Origin: Henriciella litoralis
GTDB lineage: Bacteria; Pseudomonadota; Alphaproteobacteria; Caulobacterales; Hyphomonadaceae
Direction: 5' to 3'
DNA length: 64,000 nt
NCBI RefSeq assembly: GCF_002088935.1
Contig: NZ_NCSS01000006.1
Span: 1,706,407 to 1,770,406, forward strand
The translations under genes and the position numbers were made by a program. Positions 45,671 to 54,470 of this stretch are shown here, in pieces. Numbering within the stretch: the first letter of the stretch is position 1; each line of letters begins with the position of its first letter. The notes under the pieces were generated by a model. The model searched no databases. It had not been told where the DNA came from and saw only the letters and a list, made by a program, of their open reading frames with translations.

Positions 45671-46503
45671 AACTGGCTCAGGAAGAGATTCTGGCTCGCG
45701 ACCGCGCCGAAGCCCGACGTGTTTCCTGACAGAATCGAGAGCGCCACCGATTGCGGCGAATAGTTCGCTGAGCCGGTATTGATCGTATCCATCACATGAA
45801 ACCGCTGAATCGCCTTCTCAACATTATCCAGTGAAGCAAGGTCGGCCACATTGGTAATGCCAAGCTTGCTCTGCAGCTTGTCTTTCAGGATGTCCGCCTG
45901 ACGGTCGATGTCGAGTTTCGTCAGGTCGCTTGGCAGGCCAAGCGCCGTTTGCAGAACCGTTCGTACAGGCACACTACCCAGCAGGCGATACAGGATCGTC
46001 TTTTCGCTGCTGCCGCTAGCGGCAATATCAACGATCTTGGACTGGTAGTTCAGGCTGAGACGCATATTCTCGTCAACATTGCCCACCGCTGCGCGGAAGG
46101 ACGCTGTCTCGAAATTCTCGCCAATTGTTTCCAGCTTGTCGGCATCCAGCGACAGCTTGCCATCGGTGAATTTGAAGGTTTCCGCGAAACTCGTATAGGC
46201 CGGGTTGTTCAGCCGCTTCAGGAAAGAGCTGTCGGGTGTGACCGCTTCTTCCAGAACCTTGCGGATGAAGCCACCCTTCCATTCCTCACCGCCGAGATCG
46301 AACGCCGTCATCGAGACGCGCATCAGGCGGCGATCCGACATGAAGTCGTCCAGTGTGATCGGCTTGGACAGCTTTTCGGTCAGATATTCGCGGTCATTCT
46401 TGATGCTGGCCGAGTCAGAAAAACTCTCCAGCTGATTTGAGTATGTGGACTGGAGGAATTTCCAGCCCCCGTAACCAGACAAGGGTATGGCCGGCTGAAA
46501 CAT
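45667..46503 (-). CDS. DUF1217 flagellar-associated protein
   Basis: A 278-residue protein of the DUF1217 family found in alphaproteobacterial flagellar clusters (GGWKFLQSTYSNQLESF, SDSASIKNDREYLTEKL, FHVMDTINTGSANYSPQSVALSIL in part). Function unknown; the C-terminus ends FLSQF. It begins just after flbT and may be co-transcribed with flaF-flbT. A frame from 46554 would overlap flbT by 47 bases, so the ATG at 46503 is preferred. Confidence 0.78.
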   Translation of the reverse strand: MFQPAIPLSGYGGWKFLQSTYSNQLESFSDSASIKNDREYLTEKLSKPITLDDFMSDRRLMRVSMTAFDLGGEEWKGGFIRKVLEEAVTPDSSFLKRLNNPAYTSFAETFKFTDGKLSLDADKLETIGENFETASFRAAVGNVDENMRLSLNYQSKIVDIAASGSSEKTILYRLLGSVPVRTVLQTALGLPSDLTKLDIDRQADILKDKLQSKLGITNVADLASLDNVEKAIQRFHVMDTINTGSANYSPQSVALSILSGNTSGFGAVASQNLFLSQF

Positions 46504-46507
46504 CTGA

Positions 46508-46942
46508 TCAGGCGACCTTGGCTTCCGGCACGAATTGCTGACGCAGCCGCGCATGTGTCAGCAGCTCTGCTTCAACGTCCATCACGTGGCGCAGATGACA
46601 GAGAGCGGAGTAATGATTGCCGCGGCGCATCATGTCACGCAGCTGGACCATCAGCGTCGGATCCACCGTTTCGAAAACATCGGCCACACGGTCAATTTCC
46701 TTCGTGATCGCTGGCAGGACATTGTCCTCCTGCAGATCACCGGTGATGAGTAGCTGGATCGCGTAGTAAATCTGCTTGACCGGGGTATCGATCTCATCAG
46801 GCTTCAGCGCATCCCGGCAGCGCAGGACCCGGGCGTTCGGATCAGCGACACGCAAGCTCGATGGCTTGTCACCGTTTTCCAGCATCGCGCCGTTGATGAT
46901 GACGCGCTCACCTGGCGCCAGTTTCAGAATAAGTCCTGACAT
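46508..46942 (-). CDS. flbT: FlbT, flagellin translation regulator
   Basis: Binds flagellin mRNA leaders and controls their stability until the hook is complete, as known in Caulobacter. The 144 residues show the family opening LILKLAPGERVIINGAMLEN and the DNVLPAITKEIDRV segment. Overlaps the end of flaF by one base; flagellin lies just upstream. Confidence 0.93.
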   Translation of the reverse strand: MSGLILKLAPGERVIINGAMLENGDKPSSLRVADPNARVLRCRDALKPDEIDTPVKQIYYAIQLLITGDLQEDNVLPAITKEIDRVADVFETVDPTLMVQLRDMMRRGNHYSALCHLRHVMDVEAELLTHARLRQQFVPEAKVA

Positions 46943-47331
46943 TACTGCGTTACCTCCGACAATTGGCTTCCCGTATCACCTGACAGGCCACGCATGACCA
47001 TTTCGTTTATCTCGATGACATCGGTCAGTTCTTCTTCGCCGGCGAGCACGCGGTAGCTGAGCTTTCGAACCATTTCGGCGAGCGTCAGCAATCCTATGCG
47101 CAATTGCGGGTCCATCTCGTTATTCTGATCAAGAAGATCAATTGAGAGGGTGAGCCAGAGTTGCATGTTCCGGTCGATAGCATCGACCCAAACGGCAGGA
47201 AGCGGCACATCCTGCGCCGCCACATCCTTGAGAGCATCTGTGATCTGCTGGAACACGGCATATTCGATGTGCTTGTCAGACGCGGTGCGACTGGTGACGT
47301 CGGTGTATGCCTTGTGTGCAAGTTGATGCAT
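46942..47331 (-). CDS. flaF: FlaF, flagellin secretion/expression factor
   Basis: A 129-residue protein of the FlaF family, needed for flagellin synthesis or secretion in alphaproteobacteria. Visible motifs are the opening HQLAHKAYTDVTSRTASDKH, the LWLTLSIDLLD stretch and the C-terminal VIEINEMVMRGL. Located between flagellin and flbT, separated from flagellin by a terminator. Confidence 0.92.
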   Translation of the reverse strand: MHQLAHKAYTDVTSRTASDKHIEYAVFQQITDALKDVAAQDVPLPAVWVDAIDRNMQLWLTLSIDLLDQNNEMDPQLRIGLLTLAEMVRKLSYRVLAGEEELTDVIEINEMVMRGLSGDTGSQLSEVTQ

Positions 47332-47349
47332 ATGCCCTCACTTCTAATC

Positions 47350-47387
47350 AAAAGGTGGTCCGGGCGCCCAATTGGAGCGCCCGGACC
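47350..47387 (-). terminator. Intrinsic terminator of the flagellin gene
   Basis: GGTCCGGGCGC and GCGCCCGGACC (11-bp perfect arms, 9-base loop) followed on the minus strand by a TTTT run. It separates flagellin from flaF-flbT, so flagellin can be expressed as its own transcript. Confidence 0.85.
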
Positions 47388-47401
47388 GGTAATTCATCGG
47401 C

Positions 47402-48964
47402 CTATCGGAAGAGGGCCAGAAGCTGCTGCGGTGCGCTGTTGGCGATCGAGAGCGCCTGAACACCGAGCTGTTGTTGGACCTGAAGGGCCTGCAGTCTTGC
47501 GGAAGCCGCTTCGATGTCTGCGTCGACCATCGTACCGATACCAGCCGTCATCGAGCCGATCAGCGTCTGGACGAACTCAGCCTGACCTTCGATCTGCTTC
47601 TGAGCAGAACCGAAAGATGTGGCGGCCGAGATAGCCGTGTCGAGCAGGGATTCAACCGTGTTCAGCGCGGTGGTCGCATCAGCCGACGTTGAGACGCTAA
47701 GGTCAGCAATTGCGCCAAGGCCGCCGGCTGCTACTGCAACGTTCGTCGAACCGAGATCAGCAAGACTAAAGACTGCATCGCCACCAGTAGCGGTTAGCGT
47801 AATCGTTGCGCTGCCAGTAGCTGGATCTTCAGCTGCGGTATACTCAACAACGAGGTTCTCGACTTCTTCGGCTTCGAGGTCATCTGCCAGGCGTTCGACA
47901 ACGTCATTAATCGTCTCACCTTCTGCAGCAGTAACAGTAACGCCGCCCAAGGTGAATGTGTCGCCCGTGGAGATCGTTCCGCCGCTGAAGCTGACTTCAA
48001 TTGAGTCGTCTTCATCAATCTGCGATTGTTCAAAGGTCGTCACGATGTCAGCTTGATCGAATGTGACGGCACCGGTGGCTGTCAGCTCGATGGTTGCATC
48101 ATCCGTAAGCGGATCAGCAGCGTCGTCACCGGCTGCCGCCGCGAGGTTGAGACCAGCATCGTCGATTTCCGTGCGAAGCTTGGCTGCGACGTCGTTGATC
48201 GTGTCGCCAGCCGCAGCAGTGTAAGTGATCTCTGTGCCGTTCAGGTCAAACGTGAACTTGTCACCAGCAGAGATGGCGCCGCCTTTGATGGTAAGTGTCT
48301 TAGTATCCGTGTCTGCCATGTCGCCATCGGCAGAAGCGGTGATCGTACCAGCAGCACCGGCTTCCTTGGCAACATCAGTAACCGTCGCAGTGTCTTCAGT
48401 GGACGCATAGCCAGCGTCCGTTGCTTCCTTGGCAGCCGCAGGAACAGCACCGGTCGTTTGCAGGTCGTTGCGGGAAACCGTGATAGATGTAGCGGAAACA
48501 GAACCGTCGGCGCCGCGATCAAGCGATGCAAGAACGCTGACTGAAGCGCTTCCTTTAAGAAGGTTCTGACCATTGAACTGGGCAGCGTTGACAATGTTAC
48601 CGATTGAGGTGCGGATCGCATCAACGTCGGCCTGGATCTTGGAGCGGTCATCAGCGTTCAGGTCTTGCTGGGCGTCAACGATCAGGTTTTTCATGTCCTG
48701 AAGCAGGCCCGTGATCTGTTCGGAAGCAGCACGTGCCACACCAACAGTCGAAGAACCCTTGTTCAGGCTGTCGGAAATCTGCTTGAAGCTCTCAACGTCG
48801 GTCGACATGACCGTCGAGATGGCCCAGATGGCCGAGTTATCTTTTGCGGAAGAGACTTTCTTACCGGTTGAGATTTCCGATTGAACGGATTCAAGATTGC
48901 GGTTGATGTTGCGCAGAGTTTCCAGCGCAACCATCGAGCTATTGTTCGTAAGAATACTGGACAT
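47402..48964 (-). CDS. fliC: Flagellin with an expanded central domain
   Basis: Filament subunit, 520 residues, roughly twice the length of Caulobacter flagellins. Conserved D0/D1 ends are intact (SMVALETLRNINRNLESVQS; EAASARLQALQVQQQLGVQAL, in part). The centre, residues about 150-400, is acidic and carries two copies of a flagellin_IN-like unit: ISAGDKFTFDLNGTEITY with AGDTINDVAAKL, and ISTGDTFTLGGVTVTAAEG with ETINDVVERL. Only one flagellin gene is seen in the window. FlbT next door is the likely post-transcriptional regulator. Confidence 0.94.
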   Translation of the reverse strand: MSSILTNNSSMVALETLRNINRNLESVQSEISTGKKVSSAKDNSAIWAISTVMSTDVESFKQISDSLNKGSSTVGVARAASEQITGLLQDMKNLIVDAQQDLNADDRSKIQADVDAIRTSIGNIVNAAQFNGQNLLKGSASVSVLASLDRGADGSVSATSITVSRNDLQTTGAVPAAAKEATDAGYASTEDTATVTDVAKEAGAAGTITASADGDMADTDTKTLTIKGGAISAGDKFTFDLNGTEITYTAAAGDTINDVAAKLRTEIDDAGLNLAAAAGDDAADPLTDDATIELTATGAVTFDQADIVTTFEQSQIDEDDSIEVSFSGGTISTGDTFTLGGVTVTAAEGETINDVVERLADDLEAEEVENLVVEYTAAEDPATGSATITLTATGGDAVFSLADLGSTNVAVAAGGLGAIADLSVSTSADATTALNTVESLLDTAISAATSFGSAQKQIEGQAEFVQTLIGSMTAGIGTMVDADIEAASARLQALQVQQQLGVQALSIANSAPQQLLALFR

Positions 48965-49110
48965 CAGTAACCCCTCATCATGTCAGATCGATATTTTTAT
49001 ACTCGACCATACTTGTTTAAACTGGTGTCATCCTGACAGCGGGTTGCCCCGGACCAATCTTGGTTATCCAACTATTTACCTCGTACAGATGGATAATTTG
49101 TTAAAAGCCA

Positions 49111-49494
49111 TCAGACTTTTTTCTCGTAGCCACCAACGGCCTTGGAAAACGCTGTTTTTCCGCCGTCCGCCCCATAGGCGCCGACATAGGCGGTCGTGGA
49201 CATCGTGCTCATACGACTGATCACACTATTCACACCGTTTCGGACCGCCGCGAAGTGCGCGGCATTCTCTTTTGATAGCGTGACAATCTCGCCCAGACGT
49301 TCGCGGAATCCTGGCGTTTTCCGGATCAATTCCTGATTGGACGTCACTTCATCGAATACTTCCATCGCCTTCATCTTGGCAGGCAGGAGTGCTGACGCAG
49401 TCCCTGCCCGCCCGGCGAGCAAGGCATCGTGTTCCTCGCGAAGGATATCGCGCAGTGTTTCAAGGGCGTCTTCGGCGCGTTGGATGTCAGTCAT
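49111..49494 (-). CDS. FlgN-like flagellar chaperone candidate
   Basis: A 127-residue helical protein (LETLRDILREEHDALLAGR, then RLGEIVTLSKENAAHFAAVR) resembling FlgN-type export chaperones for hook-associated proteins FlgK and FlgL. It starts one base inside the flgJ-like stop (TAATG) and lies upstream of flagellin. Similarity is by character and position, so the name is tentative. Confidence 0.65.
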   Translation of the reverse strand: MTDIQRAEDALETLRDILREEHDALLAGRAGTASALLPAKMKAMEVFDEVTSNQELIRKTPGFRERLGEIVTLSKENAAHFAAVRNGVNSVISRMSTMSTTAYVGAYGADGGKTAFSKAVGGYEKKV

Positions 49495-49820
49495 TATATC
49501 TGTCCTTCAGCCAGAAGCGTTTCGTAAGCGGCGCTCGCTTGCGGAATTGGGTCGAGGCCGAGCGGATGGCGCTCGGCAAGATCGCCGGCGATCGATTCGA
49601 TAACGAATTGGGAGAACGCCGATGCAGCCTGACCGCCGGATTTGGTCAACGCATCTTCGAGACCAGTATGACGAAGCATCTCCGCCCAGAGCATTTGCTC
49701 AAAGCGCTGACGCAGATCGTTGGCTTCTTCGGTCCCGCCTTGCTGCGGCTGCGGCGTCAATTGCGTTTGCGCTGTCTGCACCTGTGGCAAAGTCGGTCTG
49801 AAGTCGATCGGTGCGGTCAT
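49494..49820 (-). CDS. flgJ: Rod-binding FlgJ-like protein
   Basis: A 108-residue protein corresponding to the N-terminal rod-binding domain of FlgJ (LRQRFEQMLWAEMLRHTGLEDA, in part), without the muramidase domain, as is usual in alphaproteobacteria. Acts as rod cap in the periplasm. The ATG at 49820 has AAGGA upstream; an ATG at 49856 is less likely. Divergent from fliK across CtrA-like boxes. Confidence 0.82.
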   Translation of the reverse strand: MTAPIDFRPTLPQVQTAQTQLTPQPQQGGTEEANDLRQRFEQMLWAEMLRHTGLEDALTKSGGQAASAFSQFVIESIAGDLAERHPLGLDPIPQASAAYETLLAEGQI

Positions 49821-49871
49821 TGTCTCGTCCTTGCCTCTCATGAGGGCCGGCATCAAATTTTAGCGGGCTCG

Positions 49872-49887
49872 TTAAAGCGCGGTTTAC
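49872..49887 (+). promoter_or_regulatory. CtrA-like box 1 upstream of fliK
   Basis: TTAA-N7-TTTAC, one mismatch from the CtrA consensus TTAA-N7-TTAAC, in the 115-base divergent region between flgJ and fliK. Confidence 0.5.
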
Positions 49888-49907
49888 CGAATTTGACTTA
49901 GGGCTGG

Positions 49908-49923
49908 TTAAGAGAGCCCTAAC
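49908..49923 (+). promoter_or_regulatory. CtrA-like box 2 upstream of fliK
   Basis: TTAA-N7-CTAAC, again one mismatch from consensus, 36 bases after box 1 and 13 bases before the fliK start. Its closeness to the start would suit repression or a leaderless promoter. Confidence 0.45.
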
Positions 49924-49935
49924 CAAGGACCTTCA

Positions 49936-51252
49936 ATGACGAGTTACTTCCCACAGGATCTGTCAGGTGTGAGCGCGCCCAAGGGCCAACGCCCTCGCGT
50001 GCAAGACGTCGAGCAAGGCAAGCCAGACAATTCAGTGGGCGGCTTTGCAACCGTTCTGAAAGACGCGCAGCGTAGAGCAGACGGTTCGGAGGGCGCGGCT
50101 TCAAAGAACCAGTCGACATCAAGCAATCGCAAGCCGGATGACGAACCTGCGCAGGACGTGGCCCTCGGGTGGACACAATCGACCGCTGCCCCGGATCAGG
50201 ATCAAGCAGGAACTGCCGACGCGGTTCAAACGCAGCCTGACGAAGCATCCCCGGTCGCAGCAAAGTCAGCTGAAGTGACCAATCTTCCCGAAGAAATCAA
50301 ACTGCCCGAAACTGATCTGACGACCAAAGGTTCAGAAAGTCAGGCTGCGGCCGACGCGGCATCCGTGGATGCAGCCGCCAAACTGGCAAATGATCAAACC
50401 ATAGGCGCCGGGACAAAATCCGAAGCGACCAAGGTTGAGGTTGTGGCGGCCCATACAGCGGTTTCGCAAGATACAAGGGTGATTGCCGGTCAGCCGATGT
50501 TCGCTGCCAATTCAAATATGCGCGGTGAGACGGCTCGCGATCTTGCGGGACGTCTTGATGCGTCCGGCAAGGCTCAGGCGGTCGATGCGTCGGACGATGA
50601 TCTCAGAAAACTGGCCCATACGACAACTGCACCTGCGAGCGTCCTTTGGCTGTCTGGCGAAACCGGACAGGCCGGCGCGGCAACGCTAGATACAATGCTC
50701 GAGGCCAGCGGCGGCAGCCTTGATGCGCCGCTTTCAGTGAGCGCCGCGACAGGCCAGGCAACCGGAGCGTCCGCGCAGCCCGTCGTCACCGCTGCTGCGG
50801 TCGACACAAGCGCGATGAAACCGCAAGCCAATGTCATCGCCGCGCCAGAAGACATCGTCGATATCTTGTCGAGCAAGCTTTCGGGCGGCGACAAACCGGA
50901 CCGGATTACAGTTCAGCTCGATCCGCCGGAGCTTGGGCGGGTGTCGATCGAATTCAAATTTGATTCAAACGGCCTGCAACAGGTCGCTGTCGTGGGCGAG
51001 ACGCCTGAAGCGATGAAGCGCCTCCGCCTCATGCACTTTGATCTTGTCCAGTCGCTCGCTGACAATGGCCTCACCGCGCGCGACATGACTTTCAGTCAGA
51101 ACAGTCACTCGCAACGCGATGCGTATGTTCCGCCGCAGTTTTCTGGCGCGCTTTCGGTCGCAGAAGACACAATTTCGCCTGCCCTCCTGTCCCAACAGCC
51201 GAGCCCGCGTCAGCTGGCCAGTCTGTCTGGCGGGCTGAACCTCAAACTCTGA
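49936..51252 (+). CDS. fliK: FliK, flagellar hook-length control protein
   Basis: Exported ruler that sets hook length and triggers the FlhB switch, 438 residues. The N-terminal two thirds is disordered and rich in Ala, Asp, Gln and Thr; the C-terminal Flg_hook domain is clear (ITVQLDPPELGRVSIEFKFD, then VVGETPEAMKRLRLM). Eleven bases upstream of flgD, with which it forms an operon. Confidence 0.92.
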   Translation: MTSYFPQDLSGVSAPKGQRPRVQDVEQGKPDNSVGGFATVLKDAQRRADGSEGAASKNQSTSSNRKPDDEPAQDVALGWTQSTAAPDQDQAGTADAVQTQPDEASPVAAKSAEVTNLPEEIKLPETDLTTKGSESQAAADAASVDAAAKLANDQTIGAGTKSEATKVEVVAAHTAVSQDTRVIAGQPMFAANSNMRGETARDLAGRLDASGKAQAVDASDDDLRKLAHTTTAPASVLWLSGETGQAGAATLDTMLEASGGSLDAPLSVSAATGQATGASAQPVVTAAAVDTSAMKPQANVIAAPEDIVDILSSKLSGGDKPDRITVQLDPPELGRVSIEFKFDSNGLQQVAVVGETPEAMKRLRLMHFDLVQSLADNGLTARDMTFSQNSHSQRDAYVPPQFSGALSVAEDTISPALLSQQPSPRQLASLSGGLNLKL

Positions 51253-51262
51253 AAGAGCTTTT

Positions 51263-51922
51263 ATGAGCACGGTCAATCCGGTATCAACAAACACGGCGGC
51301 ATCGTCCCAATCGCTGGCCAGCACGGCTGGAACGGGCGAGGAGTTCAACAACTTCCTGAAGCTGCTGACCGCGCAGGTGCGGAACCAGGATCCGCTTTCG
51401 CCGCTCGATTCGACGCAGTTCGTGGAACAGCTCGCGACCTTCTCCTCGCTTGAGCAACAGGTCCGCAGCAATTCGAGCCTCGACAATATCGCAGGTCTGA
51501 TCGGCGACCTTCATGCCATGTTTGCCAGTGAATGGCTGGGCGAGTCCGTGACGGTAGAGTCTTCCTGGGTGCCTTATTCCGGCAATGATATCGAGTTTGC
51601 GGTGAACGCGCCGGACGATGCTGATAGCGCCCTCCTCAACATCAAGGATTCAAATGGCGAGGTCATCTGGACTGAAGCGCTGAATCTCTCAGACGACCTT
51701 TATAAATGGGACGGACGGACACTGTCCGGCATTCCAGCGACTGCAGAGAGCCTGTTTGAGTTCGGGATAGATCTCTACTCAGGCACCAACTATATGGGCA
51801 CAGCCGCGCCACGGATCGTGACCAAAGTCACCGACGTCGCCAGCGAAAATGGCTCCCTGCGTGTCGGCACCTCATCCGGTCTAACCGCCGATATGGGGCA
51901 GGTTCAGAAGCTGGACGACTAG
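51263..51922 (+). CDS. flgD: FlgD, hook capping protein
   Basis: Scaffold for hook assembly, 219 residues. The conserved N-terminus is present (FNNFLKLLTAQVRNQDPLSP, then STQFVEQLATFSSLEQQV), followed by the FlgD Ig-like and tudor-like core. Converges on fliL. Confidence 0.95.
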   Translation: MSTVNPVSTNTAASSQSLASTAGTGEEFNNFLKLLTAQVRNQDPLSPLDSTQFVEQLATFSSLEQQVRSNSSLDNIAGLIGDLHAMFASEWLGESVTVESSWVPYSGNDIEFAVNAPDDADSALLNIKDSNGEVIWTEALNLSDDLYKWDGRTLSGIPATAESLFEFGIDLYSGTNYMGTAAPRIVTKVTDVASENGSLRVGTSSGLTADMGQVQKLDD

Positions 51923-51972
51923 GACACAGCCCGCTTCAAGCTTTTACGCTAACGCCTCTAGCGCGCGGAAAT

Positions 51973-52536
51973 CTACAGATCCTGGCGCGCCATATCCTGT
52001 ATCAGGATATTATTGATGCCTTCCGGAACAGCCTCTTGCAGGTTCGCAAGGACGCGCGAGCGGATGGCCTCATAATTCTTCACGCTCGTCATCGTGTAGA
52101 GCGTGTCACCATCATTCGCGAGCTGGATCAGAGTCGTCATGATGTTGTCGCGAAGCTTTGGCTCCATCGAAAACAGTTTCTGCGAGGCATCGCCGTCGAT
52201 TTCCAGATTGATGTTAAGGATAACAAGGCTCTCAACCCGCTCATTCTGGATCAGTGGAACGATAAATTCGCGCGAAAACTTGAAGTAGGCAACGTCAGAC
52301 GAACCGCCAGAGGCGCTCGCGCCATGACCGCCGCCTGAGGCCTTCTTCTCGCCGTGGCCGTCATCCTTCTTGCCATGACTGTCAGCTTTTGCGTCATGCC
52401 CGCCCTCGTCAGATCCGCCGTGGTCTGCCGATACCGTCGCGTCCGCCGATCCTGTTCCACCTTTGAGGAAAAAACCGCCGACGCCGCCGACGAGTATGAA
52501 CACGCCGACTATAAGGGCTGGAATGAGCTGTTTCAT
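51973..52536 (-). CDS. fliL: FliL, flagellar basal body-associated protein
   Basis: Inner-membrane protein around the stator that supports torque, 187 residues. One N-terminal helix (LIPALIVGVFILVGGVGGFF), then a linker about 45 residues long packed with His, Asp, Lys and Gly (DGHGEKKASGGGHG), then the FliL domain (YFKFSREFIVPLIQNERV). Last gene of the fliM-motA-flgFGAH operon. Confidence 0.92.
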   Translation of the reverse strand: MKQLIPALIVGVFILVGGVGGFFLKGGTGSADATVSADHGGSDEGGHDAKADSHGKKDDGHGEKKASGGGHGASASGGSSDVAYFKFSREFIVPLIQNERVESLVILNINLEIDGDASQKLFSMEPKLRDNIMTTLIQLANDGDTLYTMTSVKNYEAIRSRVLANLQEAVPEGINNILIQDMARQDL

Positions 52537-52545
52537 GGCGATCCC

Positions 52546-53250
52546 CTAGAACGGCACGACTGCATCAAGAATTTTCGGGACGAACCCTCGCTGGACGGGC
52601 GCGGTTGCTTCACCAGAACTGACATAGGACAGGCGCGCATCGGCGATCTTGTCATAGGTCACTGTATTCATGCGCGTAATGTCCTGAGCGCGGATGACGC
52701 CGGTTACTGTCAGCACACGGACTTCATTGCTGACGCGCGTCTGCTGATACCCCTGAACGACGAGGTTGCCGTTCGATTCAAGTCCAATCACGCGTGCGGC
52801 CAGTGTGAACGTGACCTTCTCCGCCCGGTTGATTGCGCCGCTGCCATCAAGGGCGGACTGCCGGTCGTAATCAATGCCAGGCGAAAGTGAGGCACCGCCG
52901 GGAAGCACGCCGTTCGCCCACTCTGGCAAGCCAAAGAGCGCGTCCAGATTGAACTCTTGATTCGTGCCGCGCGTCCGCTGAAGCGAGTTCTTCATGCTCG
53001 CACGATCATCCATTTCAACGATAACCGTGAGAAGGTCTCCGACAGCCTTGGCCCGTCGCATGCTGAGGAGCGACGTTGCTGATGTCGTCCAGAGCGAGTT
53101 GTTCTCATTGACCAGAGGCGCAGGCGGGGCAGCCGCATAGGTTGGCGTCGGAGCCGGCGGCTCCGGCAACTCTACTTGTTGCATCTGTGGCATCGACGAG
53201 CAGGCTGCAAGTGTGAGGGCGAACAGGGAAGCGGGGATCAAGTATTTCAT
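52546..53250 (-). CDS. flgH: FlgH, flagellar L-ring lipoprotein
   Basis: Outer-membrane ring subunit, 234 residues, with lipobox ALTLAACSS (Cys near residue 17) and the L-ring motifs SLLSMRRAKAVGDLLTVIVE and LTVTGVIRAQDI. The ATG at 53250 overlaps the flgA stop as ATGA. Confidence 0.95.
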   Translation of the reverse strand: MKYLIPASLFALTLAACSSMPQMQQVELPEPPAPTPTYAAAPPAPLVNENNSLWTTSATSLLSMRRAKAVGDLLTVIVEMDDRASMKNSLQRTRGTNQEFNLDALFGLPEWANGVLPGGASLSPGIDYDRQSALDGSGAINRAEKVTFTLAARVIGLESNGNLVVQGYQQTRVSNEVRVLTVTGVIRAQDITRMNTVTYDKIADARLSYVSSGEATAPVQRGFVPKILDAVVPF

Positions 53251-53654
53251 TGTGCCAGCACCCATCCATCAGCCTGCACCGTACCCGTAACCAGTTTTCG
53301 TGATTCAACGTTCAGTACAGAGATCGTTTCGTTCAGGGCGCCCTCGCCCATGGCGCGGCCTGTCGTCGAGATTTCGAGGCCGCCCTTGATGTATTTGAGC
53401 GTCACGACCTGATTGCGGGAGACGAGACGCGCGGGGCGCGTGTTCTCCATCGACACCGGTTGACCGGTATAGATCGTCCGGCGGGCTTCGCGTCCAATAA
53501 TCGGGTCGCTCATGCCTGGTCCATCGCCTGCTTCGGTTGCGATCATCGCCGGTGTGACGACTTCGCCAGACCGAATGACATCGATGGCCAGCATTTCCGG
53601 CCCACCAGCAGCGGCGAGGATGAGGTTTGCAGCGATTGAGGAGATGATTGTCAT
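53247..53654 (-). CDS. flgA: FlgA, P-ring assembly chaperone (short form)
   Basis: Periplasmic chaperone for FlgI, 135 residues, much shorter than the enterobacterial 219. An N-terminal hydrophobic stretch (IISSIAANLILAAAGG) serves as signal; the SAF/ChapFlgA domain is present (VIRSGEVVTPAMI, GREARRTIYTGQPV, ISVLNVESRKLVTGTV). Confidence 0.9.
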   Translation of the reverse strand: MTIISSIAANLILAAAGGPEMLAIDVIRSGEVVTPAMIATEAGDGPGMSDPIIGREARRTIYTGQPVSMENTRPARLVSRNQVVTLKYIKGGLEISTTGRAMGEGALNETISVLNVESRKLVTGTVQADGWVLAQ

Positions 53655-53657
53655 GAT

Positions 53658-54443
53658 CTACCTCACCCGCGTTGTGGCAGCGAGCATTTCGTCGGCCGCC
53701 GTGATGACTTTGGAGTTCAGCTCGTAACCGCGCTGAGCTTCGATCAGCTCGGAGATTTCCTGCACCACGTCGACACCGGAATCCTCGAGATAGCGTTGCC
53801 GTATGATGCCGACACCCTCGGTCGCGGGGACCAGTCGGTTCGGTGAACCTGACGCCTCGGTTTCGCGGAACATGTTGTCCCCCATAGCCTCGAGGCCCTT
53901 TTCATTGACGAAACGAACAAGTGAGATGTTGCCAATGGACTGACCGGCAGTTTCGCTTTCGAAATAGGCAACGACTTCGCCGTCGCCACTTATGGAAATG
54001 CTCCGCGCATCTTCAGGTATCGTGATGCTATCGGTGAGCGGAAAACCATCCTTGGAGACGATCTGCCCATCGGAACTGCGGTTCAGTTTACCATCGCGCG
54101 TATAGGCGGACTCGCCAGACGGCAGCGTGATCTCCAGGAAGCCTGTCCCGTCAATCGCGATGTCGAGTTCGGACCCGGTCGGCCGAAGTGACCCTTGCGT
54201 GATTTCCATGGAAACCGTCGATGGCTTCACCCCTGTCCCAAGCTGGATACCTGCCGGAACGATCGTACCGACCTGCGAGGTAATCGTGCCCGGTGTTAGG
54301 TATTGCTGGTACATAAGGTCCGAAAACTCGGCCGTCCGCGGCCTGTACGCCGCGGTACTCATGTTGGCGATGTTGTTCGATATGACATCGACGCGCAATT
54401 GTTGCGCGGCCATGCCCGTGGCTGCGATCTGCAGTGATTTCAT
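53658..54443 (-). CDS. flgG: FlgG, distal rod protein
   Basis: Distal rod subunit, 261 residues. The Flg_bb_rod start (VDVISNNIANMSTAAYRPR), the FlgE/F/G core (DGTGFLEITLPSGESAYTRDG, in part) and the C-terminal ISELIEAQRGYELNSKVI helix are all present. Confidence 0.96.
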   Translation of the reverse strand: MKSLQIAATGMAAQQLRVDVISNNIANMSTAAYRPRTAEFSDLMYQQYLTPGTITSQVGTIVPAGIQLGTGVKPSTVSMEITQGSLRPTGSELDIAIDGTGFLEITLPSGESAYTRDGKLNRSSDGQIVSKDGFPLTDSITIPEDARSISISGDGEVVAYFESETAGQSIGNISLVRFVNEKGLEAMGDNMFRETEASGSPNRLVPATEGVGIIRQRYLEDSGVDVVQEISELIEAQRGYELNSKVITAADEMLAATTRVR

Positions 54444-54470
54444 AGGGTCCTCCCTCGATCCACGTTGGCA

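Noticed and set aside
48965..49110. Sigma-54 promoter for flagellin
   Set aside because: No clean GG-N10-GC element with the TGGCAC / TTGC context was found by eye.
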